A stretch of DNA of 64,000 nucleotides from Fodinicola acaciae (GCF_010993745.1 NZ_WOTN01000002.1:434001-498000); one strand, 5' to 3'; shown: positions 16,959 through 26,918, counted from the first letter of the stretch. Notes: a model not told the origin generated them from the sequence alone. Numbers and translations: made by a program.

Positions 16959-19900
16959 GTGACGGCGGAGTTATCCCGGTCGTCCTCACTGTGCGACCGG
17001 TCGGAGTTGGTGGCACGGTTTCTCGACGATCCCGATCGGCGGGTCGCCGTGGTGTCGGCCGTCGCCGGTTTCGGGAAATCCGGATTCGTCGCCGCGCTGG
17101 TCACCGGGCCGTTCTGGTTCGGCACGTACGAATATCGTTCGACGCGGCACGCGAACGTCGCAAATCTCGTCGGTGGCCTGTTCGCCGCGGCCGGCCGCAT
17201 TCCGCCGGCCGACTGGCCGGCGCTGCCGGTGCCGGAGCTGGTCGCCGCGCTGTGTGTGACCAGCGGTCCGGCGTTGCTGGTCGTCGAGGACGCGCATCTG
17301 TTGTCCGCCGCGGCCGTCGACTTTCTCCGGCAGGCCAGTGAAAGCCTGCCGTCCGACTGGCGGCTCGTGGTCACCTCCCGCGGCGAGTTCTCGCTGCCTG
17401 GCGCGCATCGGGTCACCGCGATCGACCTCGCCTTCACCGAGGCGGACACCGCCAAGGTGCTCGGCCGCGTCGTCGGCACCGCCGGGATCGCGGCGGCCGG
17501 AGAGGTGCAGCGGCTGACCGGCGGCTGGCCGGCGATGGTGGTCGCCGCCGCCGAGCGGATTCGCGCGCACGCCGACGCGGATCCGCGAGCTGAGGTCGTC
17601 GATCTGTTCGACGAGACCGACCGCGAGCCGTTGTCGGCGGTGGCGTCACTGCCGCACCTCACGCCGGGATTGGTGGTGGCGCTCGGGTTTCCGGAGCTGC
17701 GCGACCGGCTGCGTACGCTCGCCGAGCTCGGCGTCCTCCGGCGGGGACCTCGAGGTTTAGCGGTCCACCGGTTGATCGCCGCGGCCTTGGACACACAGCC
17801 GTCCAAGGCGCGTCACCTGGCCGCCGCCGCGCATTTCCTCGGCCAGGACGACTACAAGTCGGCGATCGAAAGCGTTGTCGCGCTGGACGACCCGGCGGAG
17901 CTGGTCGGTTTTCTGACCGCACATCCGCCGAAACCGGTGGTCGACGGGCCGGTCGCCGACGCGATCGTGACGGCACTCGGCGGCCTGCCGGATGCCTTGC
18001 GTACGCCGGAAATCGAGCGCATCGAAGGCCGCACGCGGTTTGCTCAAGGCGACTGGCCGGGTGCGTTGCGACACATGTATCGCGCGACCGAGCGGGCCGG
18101 TCGGCTCGAACCGCGGATGGCCTGGCGGATCGCCGCGATCCACCGGTTTCTCGGTGAACACAACAAAGCGCTGGAGGTCTGCCGGCGCGTCGACCTGACC
18201 GGCGCCGATCCGAAGGACCAGTCGGCGGTCTTCGCCTGGATGGCGTTCGCCCATGTCGTACGCGAGGAACTGGCGCAGGCAAAGGAAGCCGCCCACCGGG
18301 CCTTGTCGCTGGCGCGCGAGTCCGGCGACGCCGGAGCGCTGGCATCGGCGCACAGTGCGGTCGGAATGCTCAACGAACCCGACTGCGACCAGCACCACGA
18401 AGCGGCGGTGGAGGCGGCGCGGCGCTGGGGTGACCTCGCACATGTCGTTATGGTGCAGGCAAATCACGCGCGCAGCCTGGTCGTACGCGGACAGTACGCG
18501 GCCGGCTTGGCACGGTTGGACGACCTGGTCCGGTTCACCGCACGTGCCGGCGAGGTCAATGGCGCGCTGACCGCGTCGCTTTATCACCGCGGATTCGCCA
18601 AGCTCGGCCTCGGCCAGCTCGACGGCGCGGCCGACGACTTTCGGGCCGCGTTGCACGGATATCAGCGCAGCGGCAGCCGCGCGACGGCTCGGCCGCTGCT
18701 CGGCATCGCGGACGTCTATCGCGAGCGCGGCGACGTGGAGCTGGCAGCCGCGGCATATCGGGAGGCGGCGCAGATCGCCGAGGATGCCGGAGATCGCGAG
18801 ACATTTGTGTTGTGCCTGGCCGGATTGGCACGCGTACGCGCGATGGACGATCCGGGGCTGGCCGCTGAGCTGATCGCTCGCGCGCTCGGTGAGTCCGACG
18901 GCATCGTGCAGGTGCGTTTGCACATCGCAGCCGGATGGGTTGCGTTGGCGCGAAAAGATCGTGCCGCGGCAGAGGTGGCGATCGCCAACGCTGGCCGCGC
19001 CGGCATCGACAGCGGCAGCCTCGCCGAGGTCTTGGAGCTGCGTACGGCGGCCGCCGCCGATCCGGCCGAGCGGTCCGCGCTTCTACGCCAGGCCGCCGAG
19101 TGCTGGACCAATGCCGGCCATCGTGTCGGTGTCGCGCGAGTCGCAGTGGCATTGGCACGAGTCTCGGGTGCCACGCGACCGCAGCTCGCAGCCCTGACGG
19201 CCGTTCTTCGCGGCTATGGCGTCAAAGCGCAGGCCGATGGCAGTGGCCTGCTCGCTTTTGTGCCGGCGCCGCCTGCCTCTCCGGTCTACATCCGCACGCT
19301 CGGCGGCTTTCAGGTCTCTCGTGACGGCGTGCCGTTGCCGCCGGAGACCTGGCAGTCGAAAAAGGCGCGTGATCTGGTGAAAATCCTGATCGCGCGACGC
19401 GGCATGGCGGTGGCCAGGGAAACCGTGATCGACCTGCTGTGGCCGGACGAGCCGGCGGCGAAATGCGCCAACCGGCTGTCGGTCGCGTTGTCCACCGTAC
19501 GCGCCGTCTTCGATCCGGAACACCGCTATCAACCGGCACATTTCCTGGCTGCCGACAAGTTTTCGTTGACACTGCGCAACGTGACCATCGACGTCGAGGT
19601 TTTCCTCGCCGTCGTACGCGATGCGGAGGCGGCTCGACACCGCGGTGACATCAGCGCGTACGCACTCGCGGAGGGCCTCTACACCGGCGATTTCCTGGCG
19701 GAGGACCGTTACCAGGACTGGGCCGTGCCGGTCCGCGAGCAGGCGAGAGCGAAATATCTGTCGGTCGTACGCACATTGGCCGACGCCGCGCTCAAAGCCG
19801 GTGATTGCGACGAGGCCGAGACGTACGCGCTGCGCGCCCTGGAACGCGACGAGTTCGACGAAGGCGCTCATCTGGTCCTCGTACGCGCGCTGCGCGCTGC

Positions 19901-20006
19901 CGGCCGGCACGGCCAGGCTCGGGAGCGTTATCGCACGTATGCCAGCCGCATGGCCGAAATCGGCGTCACTCCGGCTGCGTTTCCGGACGGCGCCGCAGCA
20001 ACCTGA
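16959..20006 (+). CDS. Large AfsR/SARP-like regulator: N-terminal ATPase, TPR region, C-terminal OmpR-type wHTH and BTAD
   Basis: About 1015 residues from GTG 16959, which lies 6 nt after TATGGT (leaderless). The N-terminus has a Walker A segment (VAGFGKS, about 35-41) and LLVVEDAHLL (Walker B) as in MalT/LuxR-type STAND ATPases. The middle (about 300-760) is helical with TPR-like repeats. From about 776, VYIRTLGGFQVSRDG begins an OmpR-like winged helix followed by a BTAD domain ending near the C-terminus. The domain order is reversed compared with AfsR, where the SARP part is N-terminal. SARP proteins activate secondary metabolism, but no biosynthetic cluster is visible here. Confidence 0.85.
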   Translation: MTAELSRSSSLCDRSELVARFLDDPDRRVAVVSAVAGFGKSGFVAALVTGPFWFGTYEYRSTRHANVANLVGGLFAAAGRIPPADWPALPVPELVAALCVTSGPALLVVEDAHLLSAAAVDFLRQASESLPSDWRLVVTSRGEFSLPGAHRVTAIDLAFTEADTAKVLGRVVGTAGIAAAGEVQRLTGGWPAMVVAAAERIRAHADADPRAEVVDLFDETDREPLSAVASLPHLTPGLVVALGFPELRDRLRTLAELGVLRRGPRGLAVHRLIAAALDTQPSKARHLAAAAHFLGQDDYKSAIESVVALDDPAELVGFLTAHPPKPVVDGPVADAIVTALGGLPDALRTPEIERIEGRTRFAQGDWPGALRHMYRATERAGRLEPRMAWRIAAIHRFLGEHNKALEVCRRVDLTGADPKDQSAVFAWMAFAHVVREELAQAKEAAHRALSLARESGDAGALASAHSAVGMLNEPDCDQHHEAAVEAARRWGDLAHVVMVQANHARSLVVRGQYAAGLARLDDLVRFTARAGEVNGALTASLYHRGFAKLGLGQLDGAADDFRAALHGYQRSGSRATARPLLGIADVYRERGDVELAAAAYREAAQIAEDAGDRETFVLCLAGLARVRAMDDPGLAAELIARALGESDGIVQVRLHIAAGWVALARKDRAAAEVAIANAGRAGIDSGSLAEVLELRTAAAADPAERSALLRQAAECWTNAGHRVGVARVAVALARVSGATRPQLAALTAVLRGYGVKAQADGSGLLAFVPAPPASPVYIRTLGGFQVSRDGVPLPPETWQSKKARDLVKILIARRGMAVARETVIDLLWPDEPAAKCANRLSVALSTVRAVFDPEHRYQPAHFLAADKFSLTLRNVTIDVEVFLAVVRDAEAARHRGDISAYALAEGLYTGDFLAEDRYQDWAVPVREQARAKYLSVVRTLADAALKAGDCDEAETYALRALERDEFDEGAHLVLVRALRAAGRHGQARERYRTYASRMAEIGVTPAAFPDGAAAT

Positions 20007-20223
20007 CCAGCGACACCGCCGACACGATGGCCCAGGTGCCCTCCAGCAAAAGGAAACCCCACGAAAGGTGGACCGCGGCGATGACCGCCAGAATGGCAGA
20101 GCCGGTGACGTTGAGCACCAGATAGGTCATCGAATGCGGGTCGAGCCGGCGTGCCTGGGTCGCCGCGAAGGCCGCCAGGATCAGCAGTGAGCCAACGATT
20201 TCGATGATGTCGACGAGTGTCAT
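19966..20223 (-). CDS. Small integral membrane protein, CBU_0592-like
   Basis: An 85-residue protein with three hydrophobic segments (IIEIVGSLLILAAFAATQA, MTYLVLNVTGSAILAVIAAV, LLLEGTWAIVSAVSLVRLL), matching the compact CBU_0592-type family of unknown function. Its last 41 bp run antisense to the 3' end of the AfsR-like gene, so the two transcripts overlap tail to tail. Confidence 0.7.
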   Translation of the reverse strand: MTLVDIIEIVGSLLILAAFAATQARRLDPHSMTYLVLNVTGSAILAVIAAVHLSWGFLLLEGTWAIVSAVSLVRLLRRRPETQPE

Positions 20224-20391
20224 CGCATGGTGCGCGCCGTCTTTGCTCCGCCGGGTACGGTCACGCGCTCGTCCGGGTTGGCGCCGGATCGCGTCAACAC
20301 CCCGAATTTAGCTCCCGCGACGGCCGCCGGCCAGCGGTGGTGGCCGATCTCACCGGATTGTGGTCCAATTCGGCGCGGCGAAGGGAGCTCG

Positions 20392-21216
20392 ATGGGAGCG
20401 GCGTTCGAACCGGTGTTGGCGCTGGAGCGCATCGACGACGACATTTTCCGCGGCCGCTGCCACGCCGGCCTGCCGCAGACGGTGTTCGGCGGGCAGGTCG
20501 CCGCACATGCCTTGGTGGCGGCCGGAAAAACCGTGCCGGACGACCGGAAGGTGCACTCCCTGCACGGCTATTTCGTCCGCGCCGGGCATCCGGACTATCC
20601 GATTCTTTACGCCGTCGAGCGTACGAAGGACGGCAGATCGTTCAGCACCCGGCGGGTCACCGCGATGCAGCACGGGAAGGCCATTTTCACGCTTTCCGCC
20701 TCTTTTCACGTGCCGGAGCAGGGTTTCGACCACCAGCCGGACATGCCGGACCGGCAATCGGCCGACGAGCTGCCGCCGCGACCGGAGCGCGACCGGCCAG
20801 GCGGTGGCCGGCTACGCGAGTCGACGGTGAGTCAGGTGCTCGACCTGCGGTCGCGCGACGGCGGCGATCCGGTCACCCGCACGCAGCAGCTGTGGGTCCG
20901 CACCCGCGAGCCGCTCGGCGACGACCCGCTGCTGCACGTCTGCGCGCTCACCTACATTTCCGACCTCAGCCTTGCCCGGACGGCCAGTTTGCCGTATCGC
21001 AAGCAAGCCACCATGCAGATCACCTCGCTGGACCACGCGGTGTGGTTTCACCGGCCCTGCCGCGCCGACGAATGGCTGCTGTTTTCGCAGCACAGCACCA
21101 CCGCGGCCGGCGCGCGCGGGTTGGTGCACGGCGAGTTCTTCAGCCAGGACGGCAGATTGGTCGCGTCGGTCACTCAGGAGGTGCTGATGCGGCCGATCGG
21201 TCCGCCGAAGGGTTGA
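20392..21216 (+). CDS. Acyl-CoA thioesterase II (TesB-like)
   Basis: A 274-residue double hot-dog thioesterase. LPQTVFGGQVAAHALVAAGKTV and HSLHGYFVRAGHPDYPI are the first hot-dog, and LDHAVWFHRP in the second contains the Asp/His segment common in TesB. It hydrolyses acyl-CoAs to free acid and CoA. ATG 20392 has an AAGGGAG site. It is the first gene of a plus-strand catabolic run; a TTGACA beginning inside its stop suggests that a second promoter starts the following genes. Confidence 0.83.
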   Translation: MGAAFEPVLALERIDDDIFRGRCHAGLPQTVFGGQVAAHALVAAGKTVPDDRKVHSLHGYFVRAGHPDYPILYAVERTKDGRSFSTRRVTAMQHGKAIFTLSASFHVPEQGFDHQPDMPDRQSADELPPRPERDRPGGGRLRESTVSQVLDLRSRDGGDPVTRTQQLWVRTREPLGDDPLLHVCALTYISDLSLARTASLPYRKQATMQITSLDHAVWFHRPCRADEWLLFSQHSTTAAGARGLVHGEFFSQDGRLVASVTQEVLMRPIGPPKG

Positions 21217-21247
21217 CAATCTCACACTTACCTAACGATCGCTAAGT
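21213..21247 (+). promoter_or_regulatory. Promoter and candidate TetR operator of the beta-oxidation operon
   Basis: TTGACA (21213-21218) overlaps the thioesterase stop. Downstream, CTTACCTAACGATCGCTAAG contains the palindrome core CGATCG flanked by TA on both sides (TAACGATCGCTA), and outer arms CACTTA/TAAGTG extend it. The TetR gene two genes further on is the natural candidate to bind here. The exact -10 is unclear. Confidence 0.5.
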
Positions 21248-21291
21248 GGAGTAGTGTGCGCCGCATCACCTCCGTACGAAGGGATCGTGGG

Positions 21292-22047
21292 ATGGACATC
21301 GCTGGCAGTGTCGCTCTGGTCACCGGAGGAGCTTCCGGGCTGGGGCTGGCCACCGCGACCAGGCTGGCCGCCGCCGGCGCCAAGGTCGTGATCCTGGATC
21401 TGCCGTCCTCGCAGGGAAAACAGGTCGCCGAGGATCTCGGTGCGGTGTTCGCGGCGGCCGACGTGACCGACGAGGCGCAGGTCGCCGCCGCGGTCGAGGC
21501 CGCGACCAAGCTCGGCGACCTGCGGATCGCGGTCAACTGCGCCGGCATCGGCAACGCACACCGTACGGTCAACAAAAACGGGCCGTTTCCGCTGGACGCG
21601 TTCAGCAAGGTCGTCCAGGTCAACCTGATCGGCACGTTCAACGTGATCCGGCTGGCCGCCGAGCAGATCGTGAAGACCGAGCCGGTCGACGGTGAGCGTG
21701 GCGTCATCGTCAACACCGCGTCGGTCGCCGCTTTCGACGGCCAGATCGGCCAAGCCGCTTATTCCGCCTCGAAAGGCGGCATCGTCGGCATGACTTTGCC
21801 GATCGCGCGCGACCTGGCAAGCCTGCTCGTACGCGTTGTCACGATCGCACCCGGACTTTTCGACACACCACTGCTCGGCGGTGCGCCGGAGGACGTGAAA
21901 AAGTCGCTCGGCGCGCAGGTGCCGCATCCGAGCCGGCTCGGACATCCGGCCGAATACGCCGCTCTCGCCGCGCACATCGTGGAAAACCCGATGCTCAACG
22001 GCGAAACCATCCGCCTTGACGGTGCGATCCGGATGGCGCCGCGATGA
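21292..22047 (+). CDS. SDR-family 3-hydroxyacyl-CoA dehydrogenase-like enzyme (HSD10-like)
   Basis: A 251-residue classical SDR. The NAD-binding motif [10 protein letters not shown] is near residues 12-21, NCAGIGNA at about 84-91, and the catalytic Ser-Tyr-Lys is in [23 protein letters not shown]. The sequence resembles human HSD17B10-type 3-hydroxy-2-methylacyl-CoA dehydrogenases, matching the operon's beta-oxidation theme. ATG 21292 follows a GAAGGGA sequence. It overlaps the crotonase gene by 4 bp. Confidence 0.83.
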   Translation: MDIAGSVALVTGGASGLGLATATRLAAAGAKVVILDLPSSQGKQVAEDLGAVFAAADVTDEAQVAAAVEAATKLGDLRIAVNCAGIGNAHRTVNKNGPFPLDAFSKVVQVNLIGTFNVIRLAAEQIVKTEPVDGERGVIVNTASVAAFDGQIGQAAYSASKGGIVGMTLPIARDLASLLVRVVTIAPGLFDTPLLGGAPEDVKKSLGAQVPHPSRLGHPAEYAALAAHIVENPMLNGETIRLDGAIRMAPR

Positions 22048-22808
22048 CCGACAGCGTACTAACCGAGTTTTCCGACGGCGTCGCGGTCATCACGATCAAC
22101 CGGCCGCAGGCCAAGAACGCGGTGGACAAGTCGGTCGCCGAGGGCATCGCCGCGGCCGTCGACGAGCTCGACTCTCGCGGTGACCTGGTCATCGGCCTCA
22201 TCACCGGCGCCGGCGGCGTGTTCAGCGCCGGCATGGACCTGAAGGCGTTCGCGCGCGGTGAGACGCCGTCGCTGCCCGGCCGCGGTTTTGCCGGCATCAC
22301 CCAGAAACCACCGGTCAAACCGCTGATCGCGGCGGTCGAGGGCTGGGCGTTGGCCGGTGGTTTCGAGGTGGCGCTGAGCGCGGACCTGATCGTCGCCTCC
22401 ACGGAGGCGAAGTTCGGCCTGCCGGAGGCGACCCGCGGCTTGGTCGCCGCGGCCGGCGGACTTCTGCGGCTGCCCAAGGCTTTTCCGTATCACCTGGCGA
22501 TGGAGTACGCACTGACCGGTGAGCCGTTCGGCGCCGAGCTGGCCCACCGCTATGGCCTGGTCAACAGGCTGGTCGAGCCGGGACGGGCACTGGAGGAGGC
22601 GAAGGCGCTGGCCGCGCGGATCGCGCGGAACGGGCCGCTGGCCGTACGCGCGACGAAACAGATCGTCGCGGCCGCCGTCGACTGGACCGACGAGGAAGGC
22701 TTTGCCAGCCAAGGCGACATCGTCGGGCCGGTCTTCGCTTCCAAGGACGCGCGGGAAGGTGCGGTGGCCTTCGCGGAGAAACGTAAGCCGGTGTGGAAAG
22801 GCGAGTGA
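22044..22808 (+). CDS. Enoyl-CoA hydratase/isomerase (crotonase) 1
   Basis: A 254-residue crotonase. The oxyanion hole is formed by residues near [12 protein letters not shown] and [15 protein letters not shown]. The catalytic glutamates are expected in the helix [14 protein letters not shown] and in [15 protein letters not shown]; one Glu is visible at each position. It hydrates 2-enoyl-CoA thioesters. It overlaps both neighbours by 4 bp, which ties it into the operon. Confidence 0.85.
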   Translation: MTDSVLTEFSDGVAVITINRPQAKNAVDKSVAEGIAAAVDELDSRGDLVIGLITGAGGVFSAGMDLKAFARGETPSLPGRGFAGITQKPPVKPLIAAVEGWALAGGFEVALSADLIVASTEAKFGLPEATRGLVAAAGGLLRLPKAFPYHLAMEYALTGEPFGAELAHRYGLVNRLVEPGRALEEAKALAARIARNGPLAVRATKQIVAAAVDWTDEEGFASQGDIVGPVFASKDAREGAVAFAEKRKPVWKGE

Positions 22809-23449
22809 CCGCGATGCCGGGACCCGCTTCTGATGTCGCGGCCGCGAAGGATGGTTGGCGCGACTACGACCACCTGCAGCCGAAGTCGCCGATCCTGGCG
22901 TGTGCGCTGGAGGCCTTCGAGGAGCAGGGTTATCACGCGACCACCGTTCGCGACATCGCCCGCCGCGTCGGTGTCACCGTGCCGGCGCTTTACTATCACT
23001 ACGAAAACAAGCAGGCGTTGCTGGTCGAGCTGCTGATGAGCTCGATGCAGGCATTGCTCGATCGTTGCGTGGCGGCCGTCGCGGAGGCCGGCGACGAGCC
23101 GGTCGCGCGGTTTTCCGCGCTGGTCGAGTGCGTCGTGCTCTACATGTCGCGCGGCGGCTCGCGCGGCCTGCTGGACAGCGAGATTCGCAGCCTGGAGCCG
23201 GAAAACCGGCGCACGTACGTGGCGCTGCGCGACCGGCTCGAGGTGCTGCTGCAGGAGATCATCGACGACGGTGTGGTCGCCGGCGACTTCGCCACGGAAT
23301 ATCCGGAGGAAGCGCGCCGCGCGGTGCTGACCGCATGCAACGCCGTCGCGCGCTGGTATCACCACGACGGCCCGGTGCCGCCGGAGGACATGGCCCGCCG
23401 ATACGTGCCGATCTGTCTCGGCGCGGTCGGCTATCGGCCGCGGAAGTGA
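22805..23449 (+). CDS. TetR-family transcriptional regulator
   Basis: About 214 residues from GTG 22805, whose GTGA overlaps the preceding stop; GGAAAGG lies just upstream. The DNA-binding domain spans about 20-65: ALEAFEEQGYHATTVRDIARRVGVTVPALYYHYENKQAL is split by the family HTH turn at GVTVPALYYHY. The C-terminal ligand domain is distinct. Being inside the operon it likely controls it, sensing an acyl-CoA or free acid, with the palindrome at about 21228-21247 as candidate site. Confidence 0.85.
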   Translation: MTAMPGPASDVAAAKDGWRDYDHLQPKSPILACALEAFEEQGYHATTVRDIARRVGVTVPALYYHYENKQALLVELLMSSMQALLDRCVAAVAEAGDEPVARFSALVECVVLYMSRGGSRGLLDSEIRSLEPENRRTYVALRDRLEVLLQEIIDDGVVAGDFATEYPEEARRAVLTACNAVARWYHHDGPVPPEDMARRYVPICLGAVGYRPRK

Positions 23450-23467
23450 AGGAGCAGGTGGCCAAAC

Positions 23468-24631
23468 ATGCGCGATGCCGTCATCGTCGAAGCCGTCCGT
23501 ACGCCTATCGGGAAGCGCCGCGGAGCGCTGCGTAACGTCCATCCGGTCGATCTTTCCGCGCAGATCCTGACATCCCTGGTCGAGCGCGCCGGCGTCGAGC
23601 CGGTGCGGATCGACGACGTGATCTGGGGCTGCGTCATGCAGACCAGCGAGCAGGCCGGCAACATTGGCCGCAACGCCGTGCTGGCGGCCGGCTGGCCGGA
23701 GGACGTACCGGCCACCACCATCGACCGGCAGTGTGGCTCGTCGCAACAGTCGGCACATTTCGCCGCCGCCGGCGTCATGTCCGGCCAGTACGACCTGGTG
23801 ATCGCCGGTGGCGTCGAGTCGATGACGCGCGTACCGATGGGGTCGGCGCGCGGCACCGGCGGCAGTCCGTGGACCGGCTGGGCCAGGGAACGATACGGCG
23901 TGGACGGTTTCAACCAGGGGATCGGCGCCGAGATGTTGGCCGAGCGCTGGAAAATCAGCCGAGAACGCGCCGACGAGATCAGCATGGAGTCACACCGACG
24001 GGCGGCCGAGGCATCCGACGGCGGACGGTTCAAGGGCCAGATCGCGCCGGTGAAAGCCGCCGACGACGACGGAAACGTCGGCGTCGTCGAGGTGGACGAA
24101 GGATTTCGCCGGGAGACCTCGGCGGAGAAAATGGCCGCGCTGAAACCCGCGTTTTCCGACGACGGCATCGTCACCGCCGGCAACTCATCGCAGATCTCCG
24201 ATGGCGCGGCGGCGCTGTTGATCACCACCAGCGAGCTCGCCGGCAAGCTGGGCCTGCGGCCGCTCGCGCGATTCCACTCGTTTTCGCTGGCCGGCGTGGA
24301 TCCGGTCAGCATGCTCACCGGTCCGATCCCGGCAACCCGTAAGGTGCTGGAAAAGGCCGGCCTGTCGGTGGACGACATCGGCGCTTTCGAGGTGAACGAG
24401 GCGTTCGCGACGGTCATCGCGGCCTGGCTCGCCGAGATCGGCGCACCGGCTGAGAAAGTCAACCCCAACGGTGGCGCGATCGCGATCGGCCACCCGCTCG
24501 GCGCCTCCGGCGCGCGACTGATGACGACTCTGGTGCACCACATGGTCGACAACGGCATCCGCTATGGCCTGCAGACGATGTGCGAAGGCGGCGGCATGGC
24601 CAACGGCACGATCCTGGAGCTGGTGAAGTGA
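23468..24631 (+). CDS. Acetyl-CoA acyltransferase (thiolase; FadA5-like group)
   Basis: A 387-residue thiolase with all catalytic residues: nucleophile C89 in DRQCGSSQQ, H342 in GHPLGASGARL, and the proton-shuttle Cys near 372 in CEGGGMANG; NEAFA is also present. It cleaves 3-ketoacyl-CoA in the last beta-oxidation step. IVEAVRTPIGKRRGAL and the Gln-rich active-site strand resemble FadA5-type thiolases acting on bulky steroid-CoA substrates (inference by resemblance only). AAGGAG lies upstream of ATG 23468. Confidence 0.87.
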   Translation: MRDAVIVEAVRTPIGKRRGALRNVHPVDLSAQILTSLVERAGVEPVRIDDVIWGCVMQTSEQAGNIGRNAVLAAGWPEDVPATTIDRQCGSSQQSAHFAAAGVMSGQYDLVIAGGVESMTRVPMGSARGTGGSPWTGWARERYGVDGFNQGIGAEMLAERWKISRERADEISMESHRRAAEASDGGRFKGQIAPVKAADDDGNVGVVEVDEGFRRETSAEKMAALKPAFSDDGIVTAGNSSQISDGAAALLITTSELAGKLGLRPLARFHSFSLAGVDPVSMLTGPIPATRKVLEKAGLSVDDIGAFEVNEAFATVIAAWLAEIGAPAEKVNPNGGAIAIGHPLGASGARLMTTLVHHMVDNGIRYGLQTMCEGGGMANGTILELVK

Positions 24632-25821
24632 CTGATTTCCGTACGAGGGCGGCCGAGTGGCTGGCCGCCAACAAACCGCCGGCCATCGAGGGCCGCAGCC
24701 GCGAGGACATCGTGCCGATGGCCAAGGACTTCCAGGCCAAGCTGTACGACGCCGGTTTCGCCGGCATCACCTGGCCGGCCGCATACGGCGGACAGGGCCT
24801 CGGCCAGGCCGAGCTGTTGGCGTACAACAGCGTCGCCAAGGACTATGACCTGCCGGACGGTCCGTTCATCATCGGCATGGGGATGTGCGGTCCGACGATC
24901 CTGGATCTGGGCACGGAGGAACAGAAACAGCGTTACGTCAAACCGATGCTGCGCGGCGAGGAGATCTGGTGCCAGCTCTTCTCCGAGCCGGGCGCTGGCT
25001 CCGACGTGGCGAGCTTGCAGACGAAGGCGGTCAGAGACGGCGACGGCTGGATCCTCAACGGTCAGAAGGTGTGGACCACCAACGCACAGTTCGCCGACTT
25101 CGGCTGCGTGCTCGCGCGGACGAACCCGGACGTGCCCAAGCACGGCGGCATCACGATGTTCATCATCGACATGCACGACCCGGGCGTGAGCGTGCGGCCG
25201 TTGCGGGTGATGACCGGCAACGCGCCGTTCAATGAGGTTTTCTTCACCGACGTGCACATTCCCGGTGACAACGTGCTCGGCGCGGTCAACGACGGCTGGC
25301 GCGCCGCGGTCACGATGCTCGGCCACGAGCGCGTGTCGATCGGCACGTCCGTCGGTCCGAAGTCGGACCCGCTGGCTTTCAGCTCCCTGCTGGAAACCGC
25401 GCGCCGCGACGGCCGCGACAAAGATCCGGCCGTGCGGCAGACCCTCGCCGAGTTGTACGTGCATCAACGCGAACTGCAGCTGTTGACGATCCGGATGCGC
25501 CAGGAAGCCATGGCCGGCAAGGCAATCGGCGCTCGCGGCTCGGTCGCGAAGCTGGTCGGGGCGCAGGTTGCCAACCATGGCGCCGATGTCGCCGGCACGG
25601 TCGAAGGCCCGACCGCGGTCGCCTGGGACAGTTCCGACGCGGCGGCCGCCGAGCTGGCCACCTCGGTGGTCGGCGTGCCCGGCATCGGGATCGCCGGCGG
25701 CACCAACGAAGTGCAGAAAAACATCATCGGCGAGCGAGTGCTCGGCCTGCCCAAAGAGCCGCAGGTCGACCGGGACGTGCCGTTCCGCGAGCTCAAAGTC
25801 GGCACGCAGCGGGGAGAGTGA
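24628..25821 (+). CDS. Acyl-CoA dehydrogenase, larger subunit-like (FadE26/FadE28-type)
   Basis: About 397 residues from GTG 24628, which overlaps the thiolase stop (GTGA). FAD and substrate motifs include CQLFSEPGAGSDVA, WILNGQKVWTT and the C-terminal IAGGTNEVQKNIIGERVLGLP. That last segment lacks the YEG-type catalytic Glu of common ACADs, as in actinobacterial heteromeric ACADs where the base sits elsewhere. The adjacent gene encodes the likely partner subunit. It would introduce a double bond into an acyl-CoA. Confidence 0.85.
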   Translation: MTDFRTRAAEWLAANKPPAIEGRSREDIVPMAKDFQAKLYDAGFAGITWPAAYGGQGLGQAELLAYNSVAKDYDLPDGPFIIGMGMCGPTILDLGTEEQKQRYVKPMLRGEEIWCQLFSEPGAGSDVASLQTKAVRDGDGWILNGQKVWTTNAQFADFGCVLARTNPDVPKHGGITMFIIDMHDPGVSVRPLRVMTGNAPFNEVFFTDVHIPGDNVLGAVNDGWRAAVTMLGHERVSIGTSVGPKSDPLAFSSLLETARRDGRDKDPAVRQTLAELYVHQRELQLLTIRMRQEAMAGKAIGARGSVAKLVGAQVANHGADVAGTVEGPTAVAWDSSDAAAAELATSVVGVPGIGIAGGTNEVQKNIIGERVLGLPKEPQVDRDVPFRELKVGTQRGE

Positions 25822-25823
25822 CG

Positions 25824-26918
25824 ATGGATCTGTTGCTGAGCCAGGAACAGGAAGACCTGCGCGCCTCGGTGCGCAAGTTCTTCCAGGACCAGGTGCCGAT
25901 GTCACGCGTACGCGCGGTGGTCGACGGTGCCGACTATGACGGCGATCTCTGGAAAAGAATGACCGGTGAGCTCGGTTTGGCCGGCCTCGCGGTGCCGGAG
26001 TCGTACGGTGGTGCCGGCGCCGGCCACGTGGAGCGGTCGATCGTGCTGGAGGAGATGGGACGCGCGCTCCTACCGTCGTCGTTCTTCTCCTCCGCCGTCC
26101 TGGCCGCCGACACTTTGCTCGCGCTGGACGACGAAGACGCGCGTGCCGGCCTGCTGCCGCGGATCGCGTCCGGTGACCTGCTGGCGACCGTCGCGGTGGC
26201 GGAGAAAACCGCCCGCTGGGACTCCACTGTGGACACCAAGGCGACCGAGTCCGGTGACGGTTGGGTCCTGGACGGCCGGAAAAACCTCGTCATCGACGGA
26301 CAGACGGCGGCGGCGATCATCGTCTACGCCGACTCCGGATTCTTCCTGGTCGACGGCGATGCGAGCGGGCTGACACGTACGCCGCTGGTCTCGCTCGACC
26401 CGACGCGCCGGATCGCCAGGCTGGATTTCGCCGCCACACCGGCGAAGAAGCTCGCGTCGGCCGATCCTGCCGCCGTGCTGGCGAAAATCGCCGATCTCGC
26501 CGCGGTCGCGCTGGCCGCCGAGCAGGTCGGTGGCCTGGCCAGGACGATGGAGATGACCGTCGACTACGCGAAAATCCGCGTGCAGTTCGGCCGGCTGATC
26601 GGCTCCTACCAGGCCGTCAAGCACGGCTGCGTCGACTCGTACGTGGACTGGGAGCTCACCTCGTCGGTGCTGCGCTATGCGGCGTGGGTCGCCGACAACC
26701 AGCCCGACGAGCTGCCCACCGCCGCCGCGCTCGTACGTGCGTCGGTCTCACCGGCGTATTTCCAGGTCGCGGCAAGGACAATCCAGCTGCACGGCGGCAT
26801 CGGCTACACCTGGGAGCACGACGCGCACCTCTACTACAAGCGCGCGAAATCGGCCGAGCAGCTGTTCGGCACCGTGCTCGACCAGCGCGAGACACTGGCC
26901 GACCGGCTCGGCATCTGA
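25824..26918 (+). CDS. Acyl-CoA dehydrogenase, smaller subunit-like (FadE27/FadE29-type)
   Basis: About 364 residues. It has the ACAD fold but a degenerate middle domain, and ends with QLHGGIGYTWEHDAHLYYKRAKSAEQLFG, characteristic of the smaller, often non-catalytic subunit of alpha2beta2 actinobacterial ACADs. ATG 25824 is chosen because GGGGAG (25810-25815) is 8 nt upstream; GTG 25818 is possible. Its stop overlaps the next ATG by one base (TGATG). The pair with the previous gene suggests one heteromeric enzyme. Confidence 0.85.
   Translation: MDLLLSQEQEDLRASVRKFFQDQVPMSRVRAVVDGADYDGDLWKRMTGELGLAGLAVPESYGGAGAGHVERSIVLEEMGRALLPSSFFSSAVLAADTLLALDDEDARAGLLPRIASGDLLATVAVAEKTARWDSTVDTKATESGDGWVLDGRKNLVIDGQTAAAIIVYADSGFFLVDGDASGLTRTPLVSLDPTRRIARLDFAATPAKKLASADPAAVLAKIADLAAVALAAEQVGGLARTMEMTVDYAKIRVQFGRLIGSYQAVKHGCVDSYVDWELTSSVLRYAAWVADNQPDELPTAAALVRASVSPAYFQVAARTIQLHGGIGYTWEHDAHLYYKRAKSAEQLFGTVLDQRETLADRLGI

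Noticed and set aside
16959..20006. Cluster-situated regulator of an antibiotic gene cluster
   Set aside because: Flanking genes are a phosphotransferase, a small membrane protein and beta-oxidation enzymes; no NRPS, PKS or RiPP genes are present.
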